Shown: positions 1 through 11,541 of the stretch, piece after piece | Layout of the letters: the number at the start of each line of letters is the position of its first letter | Numbering within the stretch: the first letter of the stretch is position 1 | DNA from: Clarkia xantiana subsp. parviflora | Taxonomy: Eukaryota; Streptophyta; Magnoliopsida; Myrtales; Onagraceae | Direction: 5' to 3' | Assembly (NCBI GenBank): GCA_036873135.1 | Contig: JAPTYO010000007.1 | Location: forward strand, 11,204,763 to 11,268,762 | Length of the DNA: 64,000 bases | Program-made: the position numbers and the translations under genes | Notes under the pieces: generated by a model | What the model was told of the DNA's origin: nothing | The model's input: the letters and a program-made list of their open reading frames with translations, nothing else | The model's database searches: none

Positions 1-41
1 AGTACGTGAGGTGATATAATAAATAGAGTGTGTGTGGGGAA

Positions 42-3000
42 ATGGAGAGCTATTTGAATAAGAACTTCGATCTTCAGGGGAAGCATAGCAGCGATGAGGT
101 GCTTCAGAAATGGAGGAAGCTCTGTGGTGTCGTCAAGAACCCTAAGCGTCGGTTTCGCTTCACCGCCAATCTCTCCAAGCGATATGAAGCTGCTGCTATG
201 CGTAGGACCAATCAGGTTATACCCTGCATTAACGTTACGTATATATTCATCTCCACTCCCACTCATTTACTTATACATCTTTAATACTATGTCCGGTCCA
301 AACAATTGCTAGATGAACTAACAAAAAAGTTTGCTCAACTTTATCGACCGTGCAATTAGCTAGTTCCGTTTTTTTTTAATGAAAGTTTCACGTTCATGGC
401 ACGTGATGTTTGAATTCACGACAATGACAAAACGAAGACAAAATAACATATTTAAATTCTCGAAGTTGTGGCTAGGAAAATACACAAAAAAGTTCAATTA
501 GTATTTTGTATAGTTCAACTTCATCAGCTACGAATTTAGACATCGTGTGCCATACATGTATGAAATTTGGTCCAAAACAAACGGAAAATACAATGGAGAT
601 AGGTATTTGCATGGTGAACAAGCAATTTGTTCAAATAAAAAGTTAAACTAGCAATTTGTTCGATCGAGCAAACTTTGGCTAGCTAGCAACTTGATAATTA
701 TTTCATGATTATCTCAGGAAAAGTTGAGGATTGCGGTGCTAGTTTCAAAGGCTGCTTTTCAATTCATACAAGGTGAAATTCAAATTAAAAGAATATGATC
801 CACATATAAAGTTAATAATTCGATTGTAGTCAGAATACAATACAATGATATCCTTAATTACATACTATTATATATAGGTGTATCAGCAAGTGACTACACT
901 CTCCCTGTAGAAGTAAAAGAAGCAGGGTTTCAGATATGTGCTGAGGAACTAGGGTCAGTTGTTGAGGGACATGATGTAAAGAAGCTCAAATTCCATGGCG
1001 GAGTAGACGGTATAGCGCAGAAGCTTGCCACTTCCACGACTGACGGGCTAAACACCGACTCCGCCCTCATGGAACGACGGCGAGACATATTTGGCATAAA
1101 CAAATTCGCCGAAACTCAACTTCGAGGATTCTGGGTATTCGTTTGGGAAGCCTTACATGACATGACCTTAATGATCCTTGCAGCCTGTGCATTTGTGTCA
1201 CTCATAGTCGGGATAGCAATGGAAGGATGGCCACACGGTGCACACGATGGCCTCGGAATTGTGGCGAGTATCTTGTTAGTTGTTTTCGTTACGGCCACGA
1301 GCGATTACCGACAATCGCTGCAGTTCCGTGATTTAGACAACGAGAAGAAGAAAATAAGTATTCAAGTAAGTAGAGATGGGTACAGGCAGAAACTATCCAT
1401 ATATGAGTTACTCCCTGGTGATATTGTTCATCTCTCCATTGGTGATCAAGTCCCTGCAGATGGCCTTTTCATATCTGGATTTTCAGTGTCTATCGATGAA
1501 TCAAGCTTAACCGGAGAAAGCGAACCGATCATGGCTAGCACGGAGAACCCGTTCATGCTCTCCGGGACGAAGATCCAAGACGGGTCCTGCAAGATGCTTG
1601 TTACCACGGTTGGGATGAGAACTCAATGGGGAAAACTAATGGCTACTTTAAGTGAAGGAGGAGATGATGAAACACCCCTGCAAGTGAAACTAAATGGCGT
1701 CGCAACCATAATCGGAAAGATCGGTCTTTTCTTTTCGATCATAACGTTTGCGGTTCTCACGCAAGGGTTAGTGACTCGTAAATGGTATCAAGGCGAGCAC
1801 TGGAACTGGTCCGGCGAGGATGCGTTGGAGATGTTGGAGTTTTTCGCGATTGCGGTAACGATCGTGGTTGTTGCAGTCCCTGAGGGGCTTCCGTTGGCCG
1901 TGACGTTGAGCCTCGCGTTTGCGATGAAAAAGATGATGAATGATAAAGCACTTGTTCGTCACTTGGCAGCTTGCGAAACCATGGGTTCGGCCACGACTAT
2001 TTGCAGCGATAAAACTGGAACCCTTACGACCAACCGCATGGCTGTTGTCAAGTCATGTATATGCAACAATGTTAGGGAAATAAACCATAGCTTAAGCTCC
2101 GAAATCCCGGAATCGGCTAAGAAACTTCTGATGCAGTCGATATTCAACAATACGGGGGGTGAAGTCGTGATTAGCCAAGGCGGTAAGCGCGAGATCCTCG
2201 GAACCCCAACCGAGACGGCTATACTAGAGTTCGGGTTGTCACTTGGAGGAGACTTCCAAGCCGAGAGACGAGCAGTTAAACTCATCAAAGTCGAGCCATT
2301 CAACTCGACCAAGAAAAGAATGGGTGTAGTAATCGAGCTAGCCGGAGGTGGTCTTAGGGCTCATTGTAAAGGTGCATCGGAGATAGTACTCGGGGCTTGC
2401 AACAAATACATGAACTCGAGTGGTGAGGCCGTCCCGCTCGATGAAGAATCTCTTAAACATTTGAACGCCACTATTAACGACTTTGCAGGTGAGGCCCTTC
2501 GTACCCTATGTCTTGCATATATGGAGCTCGATAACGGGTTTTCGAGCAGCGACTCTATTCCTGATACGGGGTATACTTGTATCGGAATCGTGGGTATTAA
2601 AGACCCTGTTCGTCCTGGTGTAAAGGAGTCGGTTGCGTTGTGTCGCGCCGCAGGTATAGTGGTTCGAATGGTTACGGGTGACAACATTAACACGGCTAAA
2701 GCGATTGCAAGAGAATGCGGAATACTTACTGATGATGGCTTAGCCATTGAAGGTCCGGATTTTCGGGAAAAGAAAGAGGAAGAGTTGTTTAATCTGATCC
2801 CCAAGCTTCAGGTACTAGCTAGCTACTAATTAATGCATTGATTTTAGGTAGCAAGAGGCCGGGTGTATATGTATAATGAAAAGTAATAACTTTTTAGGTG
2901 ATGGCTCGATCATCCCCACTAGATAAGCACACATTAGTGAAGCACTTACGTACAACTTTTGAGGAAGTGGTAGCAGTGACAGGTGATGGAACAAATGATG

Positions 3001-4024
3001 CCCCAGCTCTCCATGAGGCAGATATTGGTCTTGCAATGGGAATTGCAGGAACTGAGGTATCTTATTTATTATTATTATTCAGTAATTTCTAATCAATAAA
3101 TTGTAACTAACCTATTATCTCATTTATATATTGAATAACTATAGGTTGCCAAAGAAAGTGCAGATGTTATCATATTGGATGACAATTTCTCTACAATTGT
3201 TACTGTGGCTAAATGGGGGCGATCGGTTTATATCAACATTCAGAAGTTTGTACAGTTCCAATTGACAGTTAATGTGGTTGCCTTAATTGTTAATTTCTCT
3301 TCCGCTTGCTTAACGGGTATAAATGCATTATTTTGATGATAAAAAAAAATAATAAAAAAACTTAATATAGTAATAGTAAATGAAGTAATGTCATATTTTC
3401 AGGAAGTGCTCCATTAACGGCAGTTCAACTATTATGGGTGAATATGATCATGGATACGTTAGGAGCACTTGCACTTGCAACTGAGCCACCAAATGATGAG
3501 TTAATGGCACGTCCACCAGTTGGAAGAAAAGGAAACTTCATCAGTAATGTGATGTGGAGGAACATCTTGGGGCAATCATTTTACCAATTCGTAATAATTT
3601 GGTTTCTTCAAGCTAAAGGAGAAGAACTGTTAGACCTTGATGACACTGATTCACACTTGACTTTGAATACTCTTATTTTTAACTCATTTGTGTTCTGTCA
3701 GGTGAATAGTTATTTCATAATTATTAATTATGTCATAGTTAATATTCATGCACTAACTAACTAACTATTTTTTTGTGTATACAGATATTCAATGAAATAA
3801 GCTCGAGGGAGATGGAATCAATAAATGTATTCAAAGGGATACTAAGAAACTATGTGTTCGTGAGTGTACTTGGTTGCACAGTGATATTCCAGATTATAAT
3901 AGTGGAGTTTCTTGGGACATTTGCCAACACCACACCCCTCAACACTGATCAATGGCTTCTAAGTGTGCTCTTTGGCTTCATAGGAATGCCCATCTCTGCT
4001 ATCCTCAAGTTGATTCCTGTATGA
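42..4024 (+). CDS. ACA2: Autoinhibited P2B-type Ca2+-ATPase, ACA1/ACA2-like
   Basis: Calcium pump that uses ATP to move Ca2+ out of the cytosol; plant ACA1/2/7 homologues sit in ER, plastid-envelope or plasma membranes. Seven exons: 42-215, 718-772, 878-2811, 2898-3056, 3145-3316, 3403-3701 and 3785-4024, all with GT-AG introns and consistent phase, giving about 1010 residues, close to the roughly 1015 of Arabidopsis ACA1/2. The N-terminus (about residues 23-47) is the basic, Trp-containing calmodulin-binding/autoinhibitory segment. Visible P-type motifs are TGES in the actuator loop, PEGLP in TM4 (about 411-415), the phosphorylated Asp in DKTGT (about D454), TGDN (about 676) and TGDGTNDAP (about 749-757). 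The ATG at 42 opens with the family's MESYL start; a GTG at 30 in the same frame is not needed. No frameshift or stop was seen. Symbol by similarity: ACA1, ACA2 and ACA7 cannot be told apart here. Confidence 0.95.
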
Positions 4025-4469
4025 ATCAACAAGATCAATAAGAAGAAAACTACTGCAATAAACCCCTTTGTTTTTCTTTTTTTTATCATTTTATGTTCAA
4101 TTTGATTAAAGCAAGAGATTGCCAGCGGCTAAATTTAATTACTTTTAGGGTTTATTTCAATGATTATTAGGTTTGATAAATACTATCTTTGAGCAAACTC
4201 TATCCTTGTATACAATAAAATCATGTCTTTTGCACCTATGTATGTCTTTCGGTGTAAATTAATTTATTTATGTCATACTCTGTGTCTGTCAATTTTATTT
4301 TACCCATATGTGGCTTTCAAATTTGAGTAGAGTATTATTAAAAAAATAATATAATATTCCTTTCATTAGTTAATGATGTATGTGCTAAAAATATGATGTT
4401 AAATTACAAATGGATATGTTGGCTGCATCAGCAATAAGATTCCGCCACATAAAAAATTAAAATTAACCT
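4025..4469 (+). other. 3' UTR and downstream flank of the Ca2+-ATPase gene
   Basis: AT-rich sequence after the stop codon. AATAAA-like signals occur near 4207 (CAATAAAATC), so the transcript probably ends around 4220-4270. No coding sequence was seen before the relic that starts at 4470. Confidence 0.4.
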
Positions 4470-4634
4470 TAGGCATCGACCACACGACCTAACATTGACT
4501 TTTCAGCAGGAATGTCCACAACAGAGCCACTGCACTTGACAAGATCTCCTTCCTTAATAGCGGTATCACTACCAAAGACAACAATCCCTATATTCTCATT
4601 CTCAAGATTTAAGGCTATTCATTTCACACCGCTA
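4470..4634 (-). pseudogene. atp1: Fragment of mitochondrial ATP synthase alpha subunit (atp1)-derived DNA
   Basis: On the minus strand about 55 codons read as an internal piece of plant mitochondrial ATP synthase subunit alpha, including [27 protein letters not shown] and MLGRVVDA. One Gly codon of the SGVKG segment has become TGA, and about eight other residues differ from the usual plant sequence, so the copy is old and non-functional. Similarity stops abruptly after the VVDA codons, where the next codon is TAA. On its upstream side it runs straight into a LINE ORF1-like reading frame. It is either a nuclear insertion of mitochondrial DNA (NUMT) or a captured transcript fragment. Confidence 0.8.
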
Positions 4635-5061
4635 ACCTCCACACATACCCTTGCGAATTTACCTCTAGTATAGTAGCCGACTAGCCCCTTGTGTATGTTG
4701 ATCCATTTTAATAGCTCTACCCACACAATCCTCTATTGTAGGATTATTTTGTCAAATCAATAGGTATTCCGGGAAGTCAAATCCAGATTGCAGTAGTGCC
4801 AATCTCAGCTGAGTCTGAGTTAAACATCGGCTGCCATTCTCTGATCGTGACGTAGTGTCCACAACTAATCCATGGTCCTCCACTGATTACCATCTCATAA
4901 TCTTCCAACGACGAGAATGACGCTATAAAAAACCCAAACTCTCGATCTATCAACTTCAAATCACCATTTTTTGCCCATTTCAGCTTAAGTCTATGATACA
5001 GAAATCCATACCCTATTGCACTGCCTAACACTTTAACAATAACAGATTTATGCCATGACAA
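4635..5061 (-). pseudogene. DUF4283 / LINE ORF1-type (gag-like) gene fragment
   Basis: The longest open stretch (minus strand, 5061 down to 4777) contains VLGSAIGYGFLYHRLKLKW, FGFFIASFSSLEDYEM and GGPWISCGHYVTIREW, which I recognise as the DUF4283 domain of plant LINE (non-LTR) first ORFs and related zinc-knuckle proteins. After an in-frame stop and a frame change the typical continuation (GRAIKMDQHT, then RGKFARVCVEV) follows to about 4635. At that point the expected LINE sequence is replaced by the atp1-derived fragment. No zinc knuckle, endonuclease or reverse transcriptase is present. It is a truncated relic without a target duplication that I can see. Confidence 0.75.
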
Positions 5062-5383
5062 CCATACCAGTCGGTAATCCTAGAATTGTACGCAAGGAGT
5101 AAATTTAATAATTAAATAATTAATCCTAATAAAAATTCTTAGAATTGTTAGAAGTTAGAACAGTTGGTTGATAGATTTTTCATATTCGACACAACATAAA
5201 CTATGAAAAGTTAGTTAAATTAGATCAATGTTTTAAGGTCCTTAATTACTTTGTATCAGAATATATACGATTCACACAGTCTAAATACATGATGACTAGG
5301 AATTATTGGTCAAAGATGGCATGACCGCAGTACTATATATATAGTATATATGTCCAATATCTTCAGACCGTTGCTTTTCAGTT

Positions 5384-5534
5384 GAGTAAATCTTTAAAAT
5401 GTGAAATTTCTTATAAAAATTTAATAGAAAGTATGAAAGAGAAAGTATAGGAACAAATGTTTGGTGCTTAATGTGGGCCCATACCACTTTCTATAGAAAT
5501 TTCATAAGATTTTTCACATTTTGTAGCAACACTC
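5384..5534. mobile_element. Short MITE (Mutator-like), copy 1
   Basis: A 151-bp element flanked by perfect 9-bp direct repeats TTTTCAGTT (5375-5383 and 5535-5543). Its ends are imperfect inverted repeats: GAGTAAATCTTTAAAATGTG on the left, and on the right the complement of GAGTGTTGCTACAAAATGTG. The 9-bp target duplication suggests the Mutator superfamily. A related copy lies at 60505-60699. It has no coding capacity. Confidence 0.75.
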
Positions 5535-5543
5535 TTTTCAGTT

Positions 5544-6315
5544 TTCAACTCTGTCTGATATTAGATATCTTGAACCAAAACAGCAACCTACTCGGTCGTT
5601 TAATTTTCTTATGTTTTCTATTCTACATTGCTATGACTACTGCTGGTAAACTTGGACTTCATCTCTTCCGATTCCAAGTCGCACTTGGTTACTTATTTTA
5701 TTTATGTTAAACTAATTAATCCGTCAGTTTCTTTTGAAAATGAGTCATATATTTATTCCATTTATTTAATTTTCTAGTTAAATTATTATAGACATATTAT
5801 CTTCAAACTTTAAATTTGTTTTTCAAGTAATTTAACATGATATATCTTTTCTTTTTCAAGGTTGGTTTGTGCTGTTGGAGAGGTACATGACAAAAAAAAG
5901 TTCACACTTCCCACACCACTTTTTTACTCAGCCCCACATATATTTCTCTGGCTTTGGCTTAGCTAGCAAGGACACCCATAAACTGACTGAAACTGAACGA
6001 CTCTTTTTTGCTTTTGAAATTTGACCTAAGCCTATCCCTAGCTTAGCAGGCCTAATATCCAACCTGCCCTAGGCAACCAATATTGCAGTTTTTACATGTA
6101 TGATTAATTATAACAAACCCTTACTCGAATTTTAATATTTTTTTAAATTAATTGTCTAAATTTCTAATTTTTAGTAAATTATTGCTTTCATTACAATTTA
6201 TGATGTGTGCGGGTTTAACCCCTAGTAAAGATATAAGCATTGCCCCAGTGCTCAGCCTTACGCTTAGTCTTCACTTCTCTTCTTCTCCATTGACCTAAAC
6301 AAACAAACAACCACA
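5544..6315 (+). promoter_or_regulatory. Upstream region of the X8-domain gene
   Basis: AT-rich non-coding DNA. A TATA-like GATATAAG lies near 6228, about 85 bp before the ATG, and a CT-rich, CAAACAAACAA-type leader precedes the start codon at 6316, as expected for a plant core promoter and 5' UTR. No ORF here resembles a protein I know. Confidence 0.4.
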
Positions 6316-7108
6316 ATGCCGAAGCTCTCGCTGGTGCTTCTTGCTCTCCAATGTTTCTGCTTATGCACCCTCTCTCACTCTTCCGTTGTAGATCCCTACC
6401 CGGCGAGGCCGACTCCGTTGCCGGAGCTACCACCTCTCCACTCCTCCGTCGGCTTCTCCCTCCCTGCACATGTGGCAAAAAGCCCTAACTCCGACCACCC
6501 AGCACCACCGCTGCTTTCCATCCCGGGTCTTGCACCTGAGCCAGCACCAGCGCTTTTTGCTCCAGCCACGCCGCCGTGTGCAGCGGCTGCGGACGCCGGA
6601 GAGCCGGTCGGTGCAATCCCTATGGAGGTGTGGAGGCAGAGGATGTGGTGTGTGGCTAAGCCGAGCGTGCCGGAGGAGACACTGCAGGAGGCGATGGACT
6701 ATGCTTGTGGAGAGGGAGGCGGTGACTGTACGGAGATAACGGCGAGCGGCAGCTGTTACTATCCGACCACCGTTACTGCTCATGCTTCGTATGCATTCAA
6801 CAGCTACTGGCAGAAGAATAAGAGGACTGGTGGCTCCTGCAGCTTTGGTGGAACTGCCATGCTCATTAGTGCTGATCCCAGTAAGTTCTTAATTAACTTG
6901 CTAATAAAGTAATAATCACCTTTTAATTATTTTTATATATATGATACTAATAAATAATATATGCTAATCCGTTATATCCTTAGATGTTTTTTTTTTTTTT
7001 GGTAAAGGTATTTGGATGTTTGAATTCATACATACTAATACTAAATAATCTATGAATTACTTATTATTATTTTCAGGTTTCATGAATTGCATATTTCCTC
7101 TGATCTAA
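6316..7108 (+). CDS. Secreted X8 (CBM43) domain protein, callose-binding type
   Basis: Probably binds beta-1,3-glucan (callose) in the cell wall; X8/CBM43 domains occur alone or at the C-terminus of plant GH17 glucanases and in plasmodesmal callose-binding proteins. Two exons, 6316-6880 and 7077-7108, join in phase to give 198 residues. Residues 1-22 look like a signal peptide, about 23-95 is a Pro/Ala-rich linker, and about 107-198 is the X8 domain with its expected WCVAKP start and six Cys (WCV, YACG, GDC, SCYYP, SCSFGG, NCIFP). The 32-nt second exon supplies the last conserved Cys; reading through the intron instead yields another 198-residue ORF that lacks it. The protein ends a few residues after the domain, with no C-terminal hydrophobic tail, so a GPI anchor is unlikely. 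No GH17 catalytic domain is present. Confidence 0.88.
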
Positions 7109-7710
7109 GTTGGTGCATGAAGAAAGTGGAGTTTGAAATTGAATTCCAAAATTCAGCAGCTAGCTTCTGAATGTATACGAATCAACTCTAGTATTTAATT
7201 ATCGGGTAATAGATATTAAGAAGAGTAGTAGCTAGCTATATATATGTAATGTAGGTGGTTATGATTATGATGATGGATGTTTTGTGAGCTCTCTTTTTGA
7301 GTTATATGTTAATTGCTGGCTAATCTGGAAACAGCAGTAGTAGCGCGCATTAGATTAGAAACATTTTGTGGTGTTGTTGGTCTATCCTGAATTTTATTTA
7401 ATTGCAGTTTATCATCTCATTTAGTTTGTGTGTATGATTATAATATGCAAGTTAACTCTTCAAGTTTGGAACGACAAATGAAAATTATATAGCACGTTGC
7501 ACTAGAACACACCCACTTAATTCATACTTATTATTCAAGTAGTAAATGGTAATAGATATGAAAAATTATTAGATAATAATGTATTTATTTATGTCTGTAA
7601 CATTGAAAATTAAGTAGAGAAGAATCACATAATTTAATTATTATTGGAGTGACTTGTTGATTGATGAACAAGATACACCTTCTCAGTTAAAAATGTAAAC
7701 TGTTTTTAAT
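7109..7710 (+). other. 3' flank of the X8 gene
   Basis: Non-coding AT-rich DNA that includes the probable 3' UTR. I see no gene or repeat boundary until the 9-bp target duplication of the foldback element at 7711. Confidence 0.3.
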
Positions 7711-7719
7711 TTAGTATTG

Positions 7720-8692
7720 GGGTTAAAGGTACTTTTGGTGCCACATGTTTGACATGTGTAGGTTTTTGGTGCCATATGTTTCATTTTGTATGCTTTTGGT
7801 ATTTCCGTTAGTAACAGTTAGTTTGACCGTTAAATACTTTTATTTTATTCAATTTAGTCCTCAAATTTATATTTCTAAAATTTAATATTTACAATTTAGT
7901 CCTTATTGTTTGCTCAAGTCACCGTCCAAGGCCGCCGACCACCACCAACCACCTCCAAGGCCGCCGACCGCCACAAAACGGGCCGGCCACCACCCCACGG
8001 CACCGGCCACCACCGCTTGGGGTTGAAAACCACCCCAATTGGTGGTGGCCAGCCCCAATTGGTGGTGGCCACCTCAATTGGGCCGGCCACCACCAATTGG
8101 TGGTGGCTACAGCCCCAATCGGGGCCGGCCACCACCAATTGGGGCTGCCGGCCCCGATTGGAGCCCTCTGTGGCCCCAATCGGGACCGGCGGCCCCAATT
8201 GGTGGTGGCCGGCCCCGATTGGGGCTGTACCCACCACCAATTGGTGGTGGCCGACCCCGATTGGGGCTGTACCCACCACCAATTGGTGGTGGCCGGCCCC
8301 ATTTGAGGTGGCCACCACCAATTGGGGCCGGCCACCACCAATTGTGGTGGTTTTTGGCCCCAAGCGGTGGTGGCCGGTGTCGTGGGGTGGTGGCCGGCCC
8401 GTTTCGTGGCAGTCGGCGGCCTTGGAGGTGGTGGGTGGTGGCCGGCGGCCTTGGACGGTGACTTGAGCAAACAATAGGACTAAATTGTAAATATTAAATT
8501 TTAGAAATATAAATTTGAGGACTAAATTGAACAAAATAAAAGTATTTAACGGTCAAACTAATTGTTGATTAACAGAAATATCAAAAACATACAACCTCTC
8601 AAACATATGGCACCAAAAGTCTACAAAATGAAATATATAGCACCAAAAACTTACACATATTAAACATGTGGCACCAAAATATCTTTAACCTT
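7720..8692. mobile_element. GC-rich foldback transposon (MULE-like), near-complete palindrome
   Basis: A 973-bp element whose two halves are inverted copies of each other around about 8206. The outer about 190 bp of each arm are AT-rich (GGTTAAAGGTACTTTTGGTG on the left, its imperfect complement on the right). The inner parts are GC-rich and made of CCACCACCAATTGGTGGTGG-type palindromes and GGCCGGCC blocks. It is flanked by TTAGTATTG (7711-7719) and TTAATATTG (8693-8701), a 9-bp target duplication with one difference, which points to a Mutator-like foldback or MITE. The long open frames on both strands (about 7906-8534) encode nearly the same Pro/Trp/Gly-rich peptide because of the palindrome and are not genes. 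No transposase. Confidence 0.8.
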
Positions 8693-8701
8693 TTAATATT
8701 G

Positions 8702-11541
8702 TGAAGATGATTGGATTCATTATAATCTCCCTCCGTCCAGCGGTTCAGCCGGAACCAATCGAACCGTATCCGATTGCAAAACAACCGGAAATTCGATCTG
8801 GCATCTTCTTGCCTTGCCTGCCGTCTCCCACAACTTTCATCTCTCGTCCCTTTCTCATCCGTTTCTTCTTCTTCTTGTTTTTCTTCTTCCACCGTGCTTT
8901 CCAGCCCCCTCGCGGCGGCTTCTCATCTGATACTCTCCTGCCCTTCACATTACACAGCATTAGAGCCATAGCCTCCTTATTTACTCCTTTTTGCTCTCGC
9001 TTGCGAGCTCTTTAACACTTCCTTTGCCTTCTCTTCCGACATCCTCTGCTATTGAAGCAAGAAAGTTTGTTATCTTTATCACGGCCAAGGTTTGTTTTTC
9101 AGCTTTAGTAATTGTTCGAAATTGTCTGATTTAACTGCTCCATTTCTTGGCGCCATTATCTACTTACCTCAGAAATTGGAAGCTTTTGATTTAGAACATT
9201 TAATTACTACTGAAATTAGCTGGTTCACTAAATTGAGCTATTACTTAATGCGTGGGAGCTTCCCTGGTTTTGTTGTTGATTTTAGTTTACTTTATAAACT
9301 CAACTTGTCAGTGGTTTAATGCTTCCCATTTTCTAGAACTAATAAGTTTGTGTTTAGATGGCATGCTTCTCATCGAGGGGAACCGCACCATACTCACCGC
9401 TAATCCAATTGTAGGAAACAAAATTTGTAATCTCGTGAACTCATAGATGTGGAAGCTGATTTATATTTGATATGATTATACAAATCAACCTGTCTTTCTG
9501 CAGTAAATCAATTATTGAAAATGAGTTTAGTGTGCTGTTCCAGTTTCACTTGCTGCCATTTCTCTTGCACAAAGTCGCACAGATATGTAAGAGAACAACA
9601 TACCACAAAGATCCGACTGGAACCTGCCTTGAGAACCAAATTATAGTAGGACTGAGATCCATGGAATTCGCCAGTTAGATCTTTATAATATCTGGTTTTT
9701 ATTGTCTTATTTATCTTTTTGATCGTGCACAAGGGCAGTGGCAGCAAATGCAACTGAAGCAACATACTAAATTGAACCTTATAGTCAACCAGTTCTTTCT
9801 TTGAAACGGAATTGCCCCCTGGTACCATATGTCAAAATTTTCAGCCCCCTCTTTGCGTTGTTACCTCTGATGTCCACCATTTTTATCTTAAAACATCTCG
9901 TCTCTTATTGTATGTATCTGTAACCATGTACATTGCTTCAAATTTTCACTTATAACTGCAATATCTTCTACATATATTGCACTTCATGTGGATGTGGCTT
10001 TTCACTAGCAGATTTGGCTGTCAAAGTTGTGGTTGATTCATTCAAACAAACAGTCTATTTTATTTCCATTTGCTTTCATCTTTTTGAGTCTGTATAATTT
10101 CATCTTTCTTGTTTATTTTCTCATATTAGAACTTTAAATAAAGGAGGCCAGGTTTGCTTGATGAATTAATTTTTTTCATTGAATTGAATTGATGGGGTCT
10201 AAATAATCTTAAGCTGCTCTGGAGAATAGTGTTTGAGAATGGAAGACTGTCATTTGCCTTCTAGAAACTAAGATGGAAAGAGGGGAAAGTTTTTGCATCA
10301 ACATTATATGTGTCTTTAGACGTTGGAGATGAAAGAAATTCCACCAAATAACTCTGCTGGAGGCGTACTTATTATTTGGCGAACAAATAGGATCTTACTG
10401 GTTTATTTGTGTGGAAATAGTTGGGCCAGACGGAACTGATTGAGATTAACTGTGGAGTGATTGAAACAAGATGTTAGATCCTTGGGGTGGGGTAGTGGTT
10501 GTCCTCCCTCCTAATAAAAGAACTGGTTAAAGAATCAAGTAGATTTGTATGAACTAGTTCTTGAAAGTTTGAAACTGCTGGATACTTTGGGCTTTCTACA
10601 GCTCCTTCAGAGGAAGGGAAGTATCGATTATACATGGTTATAAGTCCTCAGACTCTATGATTAGTTGCTATATTGTCTCTAAGAATTTTGAAAATCTGTT
10701 TATGTACTTAGAACATTGTTCAGTCTCTACTTCCTCAAGTCTCTTTACATCATCACTTGATAAACGTATAAGTATTTATTAGGCCTGAGGATATCTTTTC
10801 AGATCTTGCACACTCTAGATGTGTTTGACTATTTGATATATTTTCCTTACTTTTTTTTATTTCTAAAGAATACAGTCTTGAGATAAATTTCAGTGGGTTG
10901 ACATTAAATAGATAAACTGCAGATGAAAGAAAAATAAATATATCTTCTTTTTATATAAAGCAATTACAAAATCGCGTCCTTTGTCAAACGTAGTCATGTT
11001 AGTGAACCATGATGATTAGAGCATTGCCATTTAGTTGCAACAATTTTCTTCAATGTGTTATGATATGCTTGTTTCCTTTTTTTATTGTGCTTCTTCTTTT
11101 CGACTAGTAGTATTATTCCATTACTTGGAAGAGCTTGTTCCAATTTCTGAGTTCTGACTGTGATACATGTTTTTCAACGTGTTTGCCTAAATGTGTTGGA
11201 TGAATCTTGTTTATATTTGTAGTATGTATTGATATCCATATAATCTGTAATTCCATACGTCAATAGTGTTTAGTAGCTTCTAGATACTTACAAAACTTAA
11301 AATGTTTACAGTAATCCAGAATCCAGAGTTCTGCATTTGGAGAAATTGACAAGCTTACTGTGGCCGTCTTAGTTCCAGAGACAATTACTTTTTATCATAA
11401 AAAGGTCGGTCAGCTACTGCATGTAGGCTTCGGTGGATCTTCTAACAGCAACCTTGCATAAGCTCATAATCCATCTTTGTTCTGATTTACAGATATCAGC
11501 TTCTTTGTCTTGTGCTTTGAACAGCTGATTAACAGAACTTC
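8702..11541 (+). promoter_or_regulatory. Probable leader exon and long 5' UTR intron of the RUS2-like gene
   Basis: The CT-rich stretch at about 8725-9089 looks like a plant 5' UTR and ends in AAG followed by GTTTGTTTTT, a plausible donor at 9090. TTTACAG at 11486-11492 is a plausible acceptor 49 bp before the ATG at 11542. The T-rich DNA between them has no coding sequence I recognise and would be an intron of about 2.4 kb. This is inferred from base composition and splice signals only; more than one leader intron is possible. Confidence 0.4.

Noticed and set aside
4470..4634. Functional atp1 gene segment
   Set aside because: Only about 55 codons, with an in-frame TGA and several substitutions, fused to a LINE relic.
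7906..8534. Long open frames on both strands (up to 206 codons), Pro/Trp/Gly-rich
   Set aside because: They are mirror images produced by the palindrome of the foldback element. Both strands give almost the same peptide and there is no domain or codon signal.
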